A stretch of 64,000 nucleotides of DNA from Duganella flavida (GTDB taxonomy: Bacteria > Pseudomonadota > Gammaproteobacteria > Burkholderiales > Burkholderiaceae_D). The notes below the pieces were generated by a model. It saw only the letters and a program-made list of their open reading frames with translations, was not told the origin of the DNA and ran no database searches. A program made the position numbers and the translations under genes. Position 1 is the first letter of the stretch. Every line of letters begins with the position of its first letter. Location: positions 124,001 to 188,000 of the forward strand of contig NZ_WWCN01000013.1 in NCBI RefSeq assembly GCF_009857445.1, written 5' to 3'. This document shows positions 26,769 through 35,654 of the stretch, piece by piece.

Positions 26769-27223
26769 TTGATAATCGCTACCGCAGTGCCCTCGCCGGG
26801 GCGAGAATCAATATTGAAATCATCGGCCAGGCGCTTGGCGCCGCCCAGTCCCAAACCCAGGCCACCGCCGCTGGTGTAGCCGTCGCGCAGCGCCAGCGCG
26901 ATATCGGCAATGCCGGGGCCGTCGTCGGCAAACACCAGCCGCAGCCCACTCCGCAAACCATCCGTCAAGCGCTCCAGCACCACCACGCCACCGCCGCCAT
27001 ACTTGATGGTATTGCGCGCCAGTTCGCTGGCCGCCGTCACTAGCTTGGTCTGGTCGACCAGGCTCAGCTTCATAGCCAATGCATGCTCGCGCACGGCCTT
27101 GCGCACGCTCACCACGTGCTCGTCGGTTTCCAGCGGCAGCAGCTGGTGCAGGTCCGCCCGGTCGGCATACTGGCTAAGCAAGGGCGAGCGGTAGCGGCTA
27201 AGATCTGGTGTCCCGTTACGCAT
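26756..27223 (-). CDS. rsbT: RsbT-like serine/threonine kinase
   Basis: A 155-residue ATP-binding protein of the RsbT (HATPase_c) family. The motifs are complete: SELARNTIKYGGGG (N-box), LVFADDGPGI (G1) and GGGLGLGLGGAKRLADDF (G2). In stressosomes RsbT phosphorylates RsbS and RsbR on signal and is then released to activate an output. Here it has about 20 extra N-terminal residues compared with Bacillus RsbT. Its ATG is embedded in the rsbS stop (TGATG), so the two are translated in step. Confidence 0.92.
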   Translation of the reverse strand: MRNGTPDLSRYRSPLLSQYADRADLHQLLPLETDEHVVSVRKAVREHALAMKLSLVDQTKLVTAASELARNTIKYGGGGVVVLERLTDGLRSGLRLVFADDGPGIADIALALRDGYTSGGGLGLGLGGAKRLADDFNIDSRPGEGTAVAIIKWKI

Positions 27224-27579
27224 CAGTTGTAATTCTTCCCAAGCAGCTTCATGCCACGCTCAACATTGAGGGCGGTTTTCACGCCGGGCAGCGTCAGGCC
27301 CAACTCCACCAGTGTGATCGCTACTGCCGGCTGCATGCCGACCAGTACGGTTTCCGCATCGAGCACGCGCGCCATGGCGGCGGTGTTGCTGATCATGCGG
27401 CCGATGAAGGAGTCCACCAGATCCAGCGCAGAGATGTCGATCAGCACACCCTTGGCGTGATCGCGGACGATCCGCTCGGTCAGGTCGTCCTGCAAGGTCA
27501 TGGCCAGGCGGTCGTGCATGTCGACCTGAATCGTCACCAGCAGCAGGTCGCCGATGCGCAAAATAGGAATACGTTCCAT
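27223..27579 (-). CDS. rsbS: RsbS-like stressosome scaffold (STAS domain)
   Basis: A 118-residue single STAS-domain protein. The motif GVLIDISALDLVDSFIGR contains Ser50, equivalent to the RsbT-phosphorylated Ser of Bacillus RsbS, and the following LVGMQPAVAITLVELGLTLP is typical of RsbS rather than of anti-anti-sigma factors. With RsbR it should form the large icosahedral stressosome core in the cytoplasm. It follows rsbR by seven bases and overlaps rsbT by one. Confidence 0.93.
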   Translation of the reverse strand: MERIPILRIGDLLLVTIQVDMHDRLAMTLQDDLTERIVRDHAKGVLIDISALDLVDSFIGRMISNTAAMARVLDAETVLVGMQPAVAITLVELGLTLPGVKTALNVERGMKLLGKNYN

Positions 27580-27586
27580 CGTGCGC

Positions 27587-28438
27587 TCACCCCCGGCGGC
27601 TGATGGTGGCCCCTACCCGGTCCAACGCCACCACGAAGGCGTCGGCCAGGGTGGCCTTGGTGACAACGTCCTCAAGATTGACGCCCAGGTGCACAATGGT
27701 CTGGGCAATCTGAGGCCGGATGCCGCTGATGATGCAGTCGGCGCCCATCAGGCGGGCGGCGGCAATGGTTTTCATCAGGTGCTGGGCCACCAGCGTATCC
27801 ACCGTGGGCACGCCGGTAATGTCAATGATGGCAATCGCGGCGCCGGTCTCCACCACTTTTTCCAGCAAGCTTTCCATCACCACCTGGCTGCGCGCGCTAT
27901 CGAGCGTGCCGATCAGCGGCAGCGCCAGAATGTCCTGCCACAATTTGACAACCGGCGTCGATAGCTCCATCAGCTCGTGTTGCTGGCGCACGATGATCTG
28001 GTCGCGGCTCTTCTGGAACACTTCCACCGTGTACAGCCCCAGCTGATCAAGGATGGTGCTAATCCCCCACAGGGCCTCGGCCAGCTCCAGCGGCTCTGCG
28101 CTCAGTTCGCGGCGCAGCATGGTGAACAACGATTGCTTGAGCGAGAACACAAAGGTTGCCGTCTCGTTAGGCGTCGAACCCTGCTTGGCACGCTGGCTGG
28201 AAATTTCATTCAGCAGGTTGCGCACCTCGTCCCAGGGACGCAGATTGATGTCCTCAGTACCGCCCGTTGCCAACGCCACTGGCAGCAAGGCCAGGAATTG
28301 GCGGCTGTGGCGCTGCACCGTGGTATCGTCGCCACGGAAACTCTTGCCTGCCAGCTCTGCGGTCCAGGTGCCCAGGACGTCGCTCTCATGCTGCGTAATC
28401 AAGGTGCCGACGCGCAGGACGGTATTCGAAGTGCTCAT
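27587..28438 (-). CDS. rsbR: RsbR-like stressosome sensor protein (RsbRD-type N-terminus, STAS)
   Basis: A 283-residue protein. Residues 1-145 form an all-helical input domain of the RsbRD type (LITQHESDVLGTWTAEL), without the His that binds haem in globin-type RsbR proteins. The linker helix HELMELSTPVVKLWQDILAL is followed by a STAS domain with DITGVPTVDT (Thr208) and SGIRPQIAQT, the region where RsbT phosphorylates Bacillus paralogues. It is the first gene of the operon, divergent from a GntR gene. The signal sensed is unknown. Confidence 0.93.
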   Translation of the reverse strand: MSTSNTVLRVGTLITQHESDVLGTWTAELAGKSFRGDDTTVQRHSRQFLALLPVALATGGTEDINLRPWDEVRNLLNEISSQRAKQGSTPNETATFVFSLKQSLFTMLRRELSAEPLELAEALWGISTILDQLGLYTVEVFQKSRDQIIVRQQHELMELSTPVVKLWQDILALPLIGTLDSARSQVVMESLLEKVVETGAAIAIIDITGVPTVDTLVAQHLMKTIAAARLMGADCIISGIRPQIAQTIVHLGVNLEDVVTKATLADAFVVALDRVGATISRRG

Positions 28439-28473
28439 GCATTCCCCAGTTTTAGATGATGATTAATTAACTG

Positions 28474-28501
28474 ACTATAGCCTACTCAGGAAAAATTGCC
28501 A
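28474..28501 (-). promoter_or_regulatory. Candidate promoter of the stressosome operon
   Basis: On the minus strand TGGCAA (28501-28496), a 16-base spacer and TATAGT (28479-28474) lie about 40 bases before the rsbR ATG. A GGGGA ribosome site follows. The -35 match is poor, so this is a tentative sigma-70 call. Confidence 0.4.
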
Positions 28502-28527
28502 TTCTTTAATCGTGCGCGCCAAATGAC

Positions 28528-28567
28528 TTGCTTTTTTGATTTCTAGTGTTATAGTTCACTACAACAC
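28528..28567 (+). promoter_or_regulatory. GntR-gene promoter with overlapping 22-base operator
   Basis: TTGCTT (28528-28533), 16 bases, then TATAGT (28550-28555) form a sigma-70 promoter. Overlapping the -10 is a 22-base imperfect palindrome at 28546-28567: GTGTT-A-TAGT-TC-ACTA-C-AACAC. This fits a self-repressing operator for the YtrA-type GntR protein encoded just downstream. Confidence 0.65.
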
Positions 28568-28600
28568 CACTTCATCAACACACGTAAGGGGTACCTATGT

Positions 28601-28957
28601 ATGTGGAATGACAATGCGCCGATTTATCGGCAGCTAAAGGACAAGGTAGTCGGCATGATGCTCGACGGCCTGCTCCAGCCGGGCGATGCCCTGCCCTCGG
28701 TGCGGCAAATTGCCGCCGACTATCAACTTAACCCGATCACGGTGTCGCGCGCCTACCAGGAACTGGTGGATGAGACTCTGGTCGAAAAACGGAGGGGTTT
28801 AGGTATGTACGTTACTGATGGCGCCCGCGACAAATTGCTGGCTTCCGAACGCGAGCGCTTCCTGCGCGATGATTGGCCCACCATGCTGGAACGCATCCGC
28901 CGCCTCGGGCTGGATCTGGAAGCGCTGCTGAAGGCGGCGCCGGGAGGTGCGGCATGA
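28601..28957 (+). CDS. GntR-family transcriptional regulator, YtrA type
   Basis: A 118-residue repressor: an N-terminal winged helix-turn-helix (APIYRQLKDKVVGMMLDGLL, LPSVRQIAADYQLNPITVSR) and a short two-helix dimerisation tail instead of a large ligand domain, which is the YtrA subfamily. Such regulators control the ABC genes they precede. Its stop overlaps the ATPase gene start (ATGA). A ribosome site (AAGGGG) lies ten bases before the ATG, and a fitting palindrome overlaps the promoter. Confidence 0.92.
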   Translation: MWNDNAPIYRQLKDKVVGMMLDGLLQPGDALPSVRQIAADYQLNPITVSRAYQELVDETLVEKRRGLGMYVTDGARDKLLASERERFLRDDWPTMLERIRRLGLDLEALLKAAPGGAA

Positions 28958-29811
28958 GCGCCATCATCACCGCCAACAAGCTCGGCAAGCGTTACGGCAA
29001 GCAGGCTGCGCTCGACGGTGCCAGCTTCAAGATCGAAGCTGGCCGCATCGTCGGCCTGATCGGCCCTAACGGTTCCGGCAAGACCACCACCCTCAAGGCC
29101 ATCCTCGGCCTGACCCAGTTCGACGGCGAACTGTCGGTGCTGGGCCTGGACCCACGCACCCAGCGCGAAGAACTGATGAACGAGGTCTGCTTCATCGCTG
29201 ACGTCGCCATCCTGCCGCGCTGGCTGAAGGTCAAGGACGCCATCGATTTCGTCGAAGGCGTGCACCCGCGCTTCGACCGCGCCAAGGCCGAGAAGTACAT
29301 CGCCAACACCAAGCTGACGCCGGACATGAAGGTCAAAGCCATGTCCAAGGGCATGGTGGTGCAGCTGCACCTGGCGCTGGTGATGGCCATCGATGCCAAG
29401 CTGCTGGTGCTGGACGAGCCCACCCTTGGCCTCGACATCCTGTACCGCAAGCAGTTCTACCAGAACCTGCTGGAAGAATACTTCGATGAGAACAAGACCA
29501 TCCTCATCACCACCCACCAGATCGAGGAAGTCGAGCACATCCTCACCGACCTGATGTTCATCGAGAACGGCAAGATTTCGCTGGCTGCGTCGATGGATGA
29601 AGTGGGCGAACGCTTTACCGAGGTGATGGTGGAGCCGCAGTTCATGGCCGCCGCCAACGCGCTGCAGCCGGTGAGCCAGCGCACCGTATTCGGCAAGGCC
29701 GTGATGCTGTTTGACGGCGTGGCCCGTCACCAGTTGTCGAATTTTGGCGAACTGCGCACGCCTAGCGTGGCCGATCTGTTCGTCGCCACCATGAAAGGAA
29801 GCTACGCATGA
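28954..29811 (+). CDS. ABC transporter ATP-binding protein
   Basis: A 285-residue ATPase. Walker A GLIGPNGSGKTTTLKAIL, an ABC signature in degenerate form (AMSKGMVVQLHLALVMA in place of LSGGQ), Walker B LLVLDEPTLGLD and the switch His in ILITTHQIEEVE are visible. The degenerate signature is usual in YtrB/YhcG-type ATPases. It partners the permease gene starting four bases before its stop. The transporter probably exports a peptide or lipid-like compound, or acts in envelope stress; the substrate is unknown. Confidence 0.92.
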   Translation: MSAIITANKLGKRYGKQAALDGASFKIEAGRIVGLIGPNGSGKTTTLKAILGLTQFDGELSVLGLDPRTQREELMNEVCFIADVAILPRWLKVKDAIDFVEGVHPRFDRAKAEKYIANTKLTPDMKVKAMSKGMVVQLHLALVMAIDAKLLVLDEPTLGLDILYRKQFYQNLLEEYFDENKTILITTHQIEEVEHILTDLMFIENGKISLAASMDEVGERFTEVMVEPQFMAAANALQPVSQRTVFGKAVMLFDGVARHQLSNFGELRTPSVADLFVATMKGSYA

Positions 29812-30755
29812 AAACCATGAAATGGCTGATCAAGCGCGAGATGTGGGAGAACAAGGGCATGCTGTTCTGGACGCCAGTGGTCATCGCCTCGGCCGTCGCG
29901 CTGCTGGTGCTCACCAGCCTGTTCCTTGGCAAAATGACCGGCTTCGAGATGGAAGGCCACAACATCGGCACCGTGACGATTGAAGGCGCGGCGCGCGACC
30001 ACATTGCCGAGACGCTGTCGCAAGCCTATATCGGCGCCGGCATGCCGGTGCTGATGGTGCTGGGTTTCCTGGTGTTCTTCTACTGCCTCAACGCGCTGCA
30101 TGACGAGCGCCGCGACCGCAGCCTGCTGTTCTGGAAATCGCTGCCGGTGTCGGACTTTACTACCGTGATGTCCAAGCTGCTGCTGGCTGTCGTGGTGGCG
30201 CCGTTGATCACCATGGGCATCGCGATTGTGCTGGGCCTGGTGATGCTGTTGGCGACTTGCCTCCTGCTGCTGGCGCATGGCACCAACTTGTTCGGCGCGA
30301 TCCTGTCTTCGCCCGAGTTCTACCTGACGCCGTTGCGCCTGGTCGGACTGCTGCCGGTGTACGTGCTGTGGGCTTTGCCAACCGTAGGCTGGCTGCTGAT
30401 GGTGTCGAGCATGGCGCGCTCCAAGGTCTTTCTGTGGGCCGTGGGCACGCCGGTGATAGGCTCGCTGCTATTGCTGTGGGCTGAAAAAGTGCTGCACTTC
30501 GGCTTCGACGCAGGCTGGATCGCCTCGCACATCACCAACCGTATCTTGCTCGGCGTGGTACCGGGCTCGTGGCTGGTGTTCTGCAAGGACGCCATCGCGA
30601 TTGCCCACGAAGAGCACAAGATCGCACTGCCGGATGCAATCTTCAACGCCTCCTGGTCAACCTTGGGTGGCGTCAGCGTGTGGATCGGCGCCGCAGCCGG
30701 CGTGGCGATGATTGCCATCGCCGTCCAGATGCGCCGCCGTCGCGAAGAGGTGTAA
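29808..30755 (+). CDS. ABC transporter permease
   Basis: A 315-residue membrane protein with six hydrophobic segments (for example TPVVIASAVALLVLTSLFLG, PVLMVLGFLVFFYCLNALH and the last one around residue 290). A short periplasmic loop lies between the first two helices. The region HDERRDRSLLFWKSLPVSD is typical of ABC-2 type permeases of the YhcI/YtrC group. It is co-translated with the ATPase and ends three bases from the convergent yceH-like gene. Confidence 0.88.
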   Translation: MKTMKWLIKREMWENKGMLFWTPVVIASAVALLVLTSLFLGKMTGFEMEGHNIGTVTIEGAARDHIAETLSQAYIGAGMPVLMVLGFLVFFYCLNALHDERRDRSLLFWKSLPVSDFTTVMSKLLLAVVVAPLITMGIAIVLGLVMLLATCLLLLAHGTNLFGAILSSPEFYLTPLRLVGLLPVYVLWALPTVGWLLMVSSMARSKVFLWAVGTPVIGSLLLLWAEKVLHFGFDAGWIASHITNRILLGVVPGSWLVFCKDAIAIAHEEHKIALPDAIFNASWSTLGGVSVWIGAAAGVAMIAIAVQMRRRREEV

Positions 30756-30758
30756 GCC

Positions 30759-31427
30759 TTACTCGAACTGCTTGCGAAATTCGGCAAACTGCGCGGTAAG
30801 GTCTTCCACTTGCTGCCGCAGTTGCTGGACTTCCTGCTCCAGCGCGCCGACGCGGGTGCCCTGCCCGCCGCCGCTGACCGAACCGCCAAGGCTGGCCGCG
30901 GTTTCCTCGCGCGCCAGCGCTTCTTCCCCGCCCAACAGTTGGCCGTAGCGCGGCTCCTTGGTCCCCGGCGCCAGCGCCAAGCGCGACACCAGCGGCGGAT
31001 ATTTATCGATCAGGAATTGCAGCGCCAGCTCCACATCCCCCACCGACTTGAAGTCGTGCAGGCGGCCGGTGCGGGTGCGGATTTCGCCGGCGGTTTGCAG
31101 GCCGCGCAGCATCAGCACGGTCAGCACCGCCAGCTTGTCCTGCTCCAGCGACCACTTGATGCGCATGCGATGCTCATATTTGGTCACGCGTGCACCGGCT
31201 TGCGTGATGCCGTTGACGTACTTGCGCTGCATCAGGCGTTGCAGCACCTCGGACACCGCCTCTTCCGACAGCGCCATCACCGGATCGCGGCTCGACAGCT
31301 GGTTGCAGCCATTCACCAGCGCATTCAACGACAGCGGATAGTTATCCGGCGTCAGCGCTTCTTTTTCGGCCAATACGGCCAGTACGCGGATTTCAAACGG
31401 ATCCAGTACTTCTGCGCCTTCTTCCAT
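30759..31427 (-). CDS. YceH family protein (DUF480)
   Basis: A 222-residue protein of the YceH family with two winged-helix domains: LDPFEIRVLAVLAEKEALTP starts the first, and VLTVLMLRGLQTAGEIRTRT the second. The C-terminal 45 residues form a coiled coil (GALEQEVQQLRQQVEDLTAQ). The role is unknown; related proteins affect virulence and antibiotic phenotypes in other bacteria. It precedes no obvious partner, being 11 bases after cysE on the same strand, so the two may be one transcript. Confidence 0.88.
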   Translation of the reverse strand: MEEGAEVLDPFEIRVLAVLAEKEALTPDNYPLSLNALVNGCNQLSSRDPVMALSEEAVSEVLQRLMQRKYVNGITQAGARVTKYEHRMRIKWSLEQDKLAVLTVLMLRGLQTAGEIRTRTGRLHDFKSVGDVELALQFLIDKYPPLVSRLALAPGTKEPRYGQLLGGEEALAREETAASLGGSVSGGGQGTRVGALEQEVQQLRQQVEDLTAQFAEFRKQFE

Positions 31428-31438
31428 GAGGAGCTTCC

Positions 31439-32173
31439 TTATTCGACAAGCTTGTTGAGTTGGACGGAATTCAATTTATCACACTCGGGCACGCTCTGAC
31501 ACTCCAGCCCCGCCGCCTTCATGGTGGCCACCAGGCGTTCGATCTGCTGTTCCTGCCTGACCGCGTTTTCGATCAGGCCGCGCAGCGCCTTGGACAGCGG
31601 GTCGTCACCGTTCGGCGTGACGCCGTAAGCGGCAAACGGATTCGGCGCCGCATTGGCTTCCTTCTGCACGATGTGGGCTGGATTGCCGACTGCGGTCGCA
31701 CCCGCAGGCACTGGCTTCAGCAGCACCGCATTCGAGCCAACCTTGGCATACTCGCCGACGGTAAAGCCACCCAGCACTTTGGCGCCGGCACCGACAATCA
31801 CGCCGCGTCCCAAGGTCGGGTGGCGCTTGGCGCCGGTGTGCAGCGAGGTGCCGCCCAGCGTCACACCCTGGTAGATGGTGCAATCGTCGCCCACTTCCGC
31901 CGTCTCGCCGATCACCACGCCGAAGCCGTGATCGATGAACACGCGGCGGCCGATGGTGGCGCCGGGATGAATTTCAATTCCGGTAATGATGCGCGCCAGA
32001 TAAGAGATGAAACGGCCCAGCCACTTCATCTTGCGCCACCAGCACCAGCTGGCCCAGCGGTGCATGACAATGGCTTGCAAACCGGGGTAGCAGGTCAGGA
32101 CCTCCCACGTATTGCGGGCGGCAGGGTCGCGTTCGATGATGCTGTTGATGTCTTGGCGCAGACGATGAAACAT
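31439..32173 (-). CDS. cysE: Serine O-acetyltransferase
   Basis: A 244-residue enzyme that acetylates L-serine with acetyl-CoA, the entry step of cysteine synthesis. The left-handed beta-helix of hexapeptide repeats is plain ([56 protein letters not shown]), with the catalytic His in the first stretch. The N-terminal domain is short, as in the EpsC/NifP-like type. A C-terminal tail of about 60 residues is longer than usual and contains a Cys pair near the end. Confidence 0.92.
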   Translation of the reverse strand: MFHRLRQDINSIIERDPAARNTWEVLTCYPGLQAIVMHRWASWCWWRKMKWLGRFISYLARIITGIEIHPGATIGRRVFIDHGFGVVIGETAEVGDDCTIYQGVTLGGTSLHTGAKRHPTLGRGVIVGAGAKVLGGFTVGEYAKVGSNAVLLKPVPAGATAVGNPAHIVQKEANAAPNPFAAYGVTPNGDDPLSKALRGLIENAVRQEQQIERLVATMKAAGLECQSVPECDKLNSVQLNKLVE

Positions 32174-32258
32174 GGCTTATCCAGAATGACAACCGGTGCT
32201 TGAATGGTAGCGTATCCGGCCGGTAGTTGCTGAACAGCGGCAGACTTGAGGAGGGAGA

Positions 32259-32287
32259 ACCGGCGGCCCTCAAAGTCGGCCGCCGGT
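32259..32287 (-). terminator. GC-rich hairpin after rlmB
   Basis: ACCGGCGGCC and GGCCGCCGGT form a perfect ten-base stem with a nine-base loop, 14 bases downstream of the rlmB stop on the minus strand. There is no T-run, so intrinsic termination is uncertain; it may protect the message end. Confidence 0.5.
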
Positions 32288-32300
32288 GTTTGCGTGTCGC

Positions 32301-33047
32301 TTAGATTTCTTTGGCGAGACGCTGGCGGCGGGCTTCGTACAGACAGACGCCCGATGCGACCGACACGTTCAAGCTCTCAACCGAGCCGAACATCGGAATA
32401 CTGACCAGCGAATCGCAGGTCTCGCGCGTCAGGCGGCGCATGCCCTCGCCTTCCGAACCCATGACCAGTGCGGTCGGGCCGGTGAAGTCGGCTTCGTACA
32501 GGCCTTTATCGCCATCATCGGAAGTGCCGATCAGCCAGATGCCGCGATCCTTCAGTTCGCGCAGGGTGCGCGCCAGGTTGGTCACGGTGATGTAAGGTAC
32601 GGTCTCGGCCGCGCCCGAAGCTACCTTGGCGGCGGTCGCGTTCAGGCCCACTGCGCGGTCCTTCGGCACGATCACTGCGTGCGCGCCGACACCGTCGGCC
32701 ACGCGCAGGCAAGCGCCCAGGTTGTGCGGATCGGTGATGCCGTCCAACACCAGCAACAGCGGCGGGCCTTCGATGGCATCCAGCAGCTCGTCCAGATTGC
32801 GCGCCAGCGCCAGCTGCGAGGCAAACGCGATCACGCCCTGGTGACGGCGGGTGCCGACGATCTTGTCCAGACGCGCGGAATCCACCGGCATCACGCGCAC
32901 GCCAGCCGCTTTCGCGTTGGCGATCAGGTCTTTCATGCGGCGGTCGTCGCGCGTGGCGTCGACAAAAATTTCTTCCACCGAGGCGGCTTCGTGACGCAGG
33001 CGCGAAGTCACTGCGTGGAAACCGAAAATCATTTTATTCTTACTCAT
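32301..33047 (-). CDS. rlmB: 23S rRNA (guanosine(2251)-2'-O)-methyltransferase
   Basis: A 248-residue SPOUT methyltransferase that methylates G2251 in the peptidyl-transferase P loop of 23S rRNA. The N-terminal L30e-like substrate-binding domain ([20 protein letters not shown]) leads to the knotted catalytic domain with [39 protein letters not shown] and [16 protein letters not shown], the three motif regions of the TrmH family. Its ATG follows the rnr stop directly (TAAATG), so it is coupled to rnr, a conserved pair. Confidence 0.95.
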   Translation of the reverse strand: MSKNKMIFGFHAVTSRLRHEAASVEEIFVDATRDDRRMKDLIANAKAAGVRVMPVDSARLDKIVGTRRHQGVIAFASQLALARNLDELLDAIEGPPLLLVLDGITDPHNLGACLRVADGVGAHAVIVPKDRAVGLNATAAKVASGAAETVPYITVTNLARTLRELKDRGIWLIGTSDDGDKGLYEADFTGPTALVMGSEGEGMRRLTRETCDSLVSIPMFGSVESLNVSVASGVCLYEARRQRLAKEI

Positions 33048-35522
33048 TTATCGCTTCTTCTTACTTTTTGGGGCAGCTTGTTTAACTGCTCGAGGTTTGG
33101 CTGCGGGTGCAGCCTTGGGCTTGCGGGCGGCGGCTTTCGGCTTGGCTGCGGCGGCCGGCTTTTTAGGCGCGGCTGCAGCAGCAGGCTTGCGGGCCGGCTT
33201 GCTTGGCTTGGTGGCCGGGATCGCCGGACCAGGCTTGATGTTGTTCTTGCTCGCCTTGGACGGCGCGTCCGGCTTGCCGGCTCTTGGTTCGGGCGCATCG
33301 GCGCCGGCCAGTCGCAGGTCAATCTTGCGCGACTCCAGGTCGACACGTACCACTTGTACGGCAACGCGGTCGGTCAGCTGATACTTCCTGCCGGTACGCT
33401 CGCCTTTCAGCTCGTGACGCGCATCGTCGTACTGGAAGTAATCGGCGCCGAGGTCGGTGATGTGCACCAGGCCTTCAACGAACAGCTGGTCCAGCTGCAC
33501 GAAGATGCCGAAGGTGGTCACGCCGGTGATGATGCCGGTGTATTCCTCGCCCAGCTTGTCCTGCATGAAGTAGCACTTCAGCCAGTTCTCGACATCGCGC
33601 GAGGCTTCGTCGGCGCGGCGTTCGTTGGCCGAGCAGTGCACGCCGAGCGCGTCCCACACGGTCAGGTCGCCGGCTTTCTTCTCTTTGCCTTCGGCCTTGT
33701 CCTTGGCTTGCTGCTTGCGGGTAGCGTTCGAGACGTTGGTGTTCAGCACGCTGTTGCTGGCGATCTTGGGCTCGTACTTTTTACCCAGCAGGATGGCCTT
33801 GATGGCGCGATGCGTCAGCAAGTCCGGATAGCGGCGGATCGGGCTGGTGAAGTGGGCATACGCCTCATACGCCAGGCCGAAGTGGCCGATATTGTCCGGC
33901 GAGTACACCGCTTGCTGCATCGAACGCAGCAGCATGGTTTGCAGCAGCGACGCGTCCGGACGCTCCTTGATCTGGCGCATCAGCGCGGCGTAGTCGCCAG
34001 CGGCCGGCTTGTCGCCGCCGTTCAGCACCAGGCCTACCTGCTTGAGGAAGGTGCGCACCTGCTTCAGCTTTTCAGCGGTCGGCGTGGCGTGGATGCGGTA
34101 GGTGCCAGGGTGCTTGTGGCGGATCAGCAGATCAGCCGCGCACACGTTGGCAGTCAGCATGCACTCTTCGATCAGGCGGTGCGCATCGTTGCGGGTGCGC
34201 GGGATGATCTTCTCGATCTTGCCGTTCGGATTGCAGACGATGTAGGTTTCGGTGGTTTCGAAATCGATGGCGCCACGTTCCGCACGGGCTTTCAGCAGCG
34301 CCTGGAATACATTGTACAAATTGTTCAGGTGCGGCACCAGGCTGGCGCGGCGCTTGGCTTCCGGTCCCTTGGTGTTGCCGAGAATATCGGCCACTTCGGT
34401 GTAGGTCAGGCGCGCGGCCGAGTGAATCACGGCTGGGTAGAACTGGTAAGCGGTGATCTCGCCCTTGCCGGTAACGACGGCGTCGCATACCAGGGTCAAG
34501 CGGTCGACTGCCGGGTTCAGCGAGCACAAGCCGTTCGACAGCTTCTCCGGCAGCATAGGAATCACGCGGCGCGGGAAGTAGACCGAGGTACTGCGTTGCA
34601 GCGCGTCGGCATCGAGCGCGTCGTTCGGCTTGACGTAGTGGCTGACGTCGGCAATCGCGACGATCAGACGGTAGCCGTTGCTGCGGCCGATCTTGACCGG
34701 TTCGCAGTAGACCGCATCGTCGAAGTCGCGTGCGTCTTCGCCGTCGATGGTAACCATCGGCACGTCGCGCAAATCAACGCGGTCGCCCCAGTCGCTTTCG
34801 CTCACCACGTCCGGCAGCTTGTTGGCCTGGCGCAGCGCGGCGTCCGAGAAAATGTGCGGCACGCCGAACTTGCGCACGGCAATTTCGATTTCCATGCCCG
34901 GATCGTCCAGCGAGCCCAGCACTTCAACGATCTTGCCGACAGGCTGCTTGAAGCGCATCGGCTGTTCGGTCAACTCCACGCTGACGATCTGGCCGGCCTT
35001 GGCCTTGCCGACCGAACCTTCCACCAGCACGTCTTGCGAAATACGCTGGTCTTCCGGCGCCACAACCCAGGCGCCGTTTTCGTTCAGCAGGCGGCCGATG
35101 ATGTGGGTGTTGGCACGCTGCGTGACTTCGACAATCGTGCCTTCCGAACGGCCGCGGCGGTCCACGCCGACGATTTTCGCCAGCACGCGGTCACCATGCA
35201 GCACTTTCTGCATTTCCTTCTCAGGCAGGAACAGGTCTTCGCCCGGCTCGTCCGGGATCACAAAGCCGAAGCCATCGCGATGGCTGCTGACGCGGCCGGC
35301 GATAAAGCCGGTCTGCGTGGCCAGCGAGTAGTGACCGCTGTCATCGATAATGATCTGGCCGTCGCGCTGCATGGCGTTCAGGCGGCGCGACAGGATAGCC
35401 TGGGCGTCGGTGCCGACTTTCAGCGTTTTCGACAGGGCGCGCAGGTCCAGCGGACCTTTGGCGCTGCGGAAGATGCCGAGAATTTCCTCCCGGCTGGGAA
35501 TGGTGTGTGTAGATTGGTTCAA
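33048..35522 (-). CDS. rnr: Ribonuclease R
   Basis: An 824-residue 3'-5' exoribonuclease that degrades structured RNA. In order: N-terminal helix-turn-helix, two cold-shock domains, the RNB catalytic domain (TIDGEDARDFDDAVYCEP with the clustered metal-binding Asp residues, near residues 255-275), and an S1 domain (GITGVTTFGIFVQLDQLFVE). The last 85 residues are a Lys/Ala/Pro-rich tail (for example KPKAAARKPKAAPAAKPRAV) that probably binds RNA. The reading frame is complete. The gene starts the rnr-rlmB unit. Confidence 0.96.
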   Translation of the reverse strand: MNQSTHTIPSREEILGIFRSAKGPLDLRALSKTLKVGTDAQAILSRRLNAMQRDGQIIIDDSGHYSLATQTGFIAGRVSSHRDGFGFVIPDEPGEDLFLPEKEMQKVLHGDRVLAKIVGVDRRGRSEGTIVEVTQRANTHIIGRLLNENGAWVVAPEDQRISQDVLVEGSVGKAKAGQIVSVELTEQPMRFKQPVGKIVEVLGSLDDPGMEIEIAVRKFGVPHIFSDAALRQANKLPDVVSESDWGDRVDLRDVPMVTIDGEDARDFDDAVYCEPVKIGRSNGYRLIVAIADVSHYVKPNDALDADALQRSTSVYFPRRVIPMLPEKLSNGLCSLNPAVDRLTLVCDAVVTGKGEITAYQFYPAVIHSAARLTYTEVADILGNTKGPEAKRRASLVPHLNNLYNVFQALLKARAERGAIDFETTETYIVCNPNGKIEKIIPRTRNDAHRLIEECMLTANVCAADLLIRHKHPGTYRIHATPTAEKLKQVRTFLKQVGLVLNGGDKPAAGDYAALMRQIKERPDASLLQTMLLRSMQQAVYSPDNIGHFGLAYEAYAHFTSPIRRYPDLLTHRAIKAILLGKKYEPKIASNSVLNTNVSNATRKQQAKDKAEGKEKKAGDLTVWDALGVHCSANERRADEASRDVENWLKCYFMQDKLGEEYTGIITGVTTFGIFVQLDQLFVEGLVHITDLGADYFQYDDARHELKGERTGRKYQLTDRVAVQVVRVDLESRKIDLRLAGADAPEPRAGKPDAPSKASKNNIKPGPAIPATKPSKPARKPAAAAAPKKPAAAAKPKAAARKPKAAPAAKPRAVKQAAPKSKKKR

Positions 35523-35654
35523 AAGTTTTTTCTTATTTTTTCAGTGTTGGCATATATATGGGATACGGCGACAGGCGTAGTGTACTTGGAAACGCTGGGC
35601 TTGACCATTTCGCGCGTCGCGGCCGGGATCGGCAAAATATTTTTCGGGAGGCCT

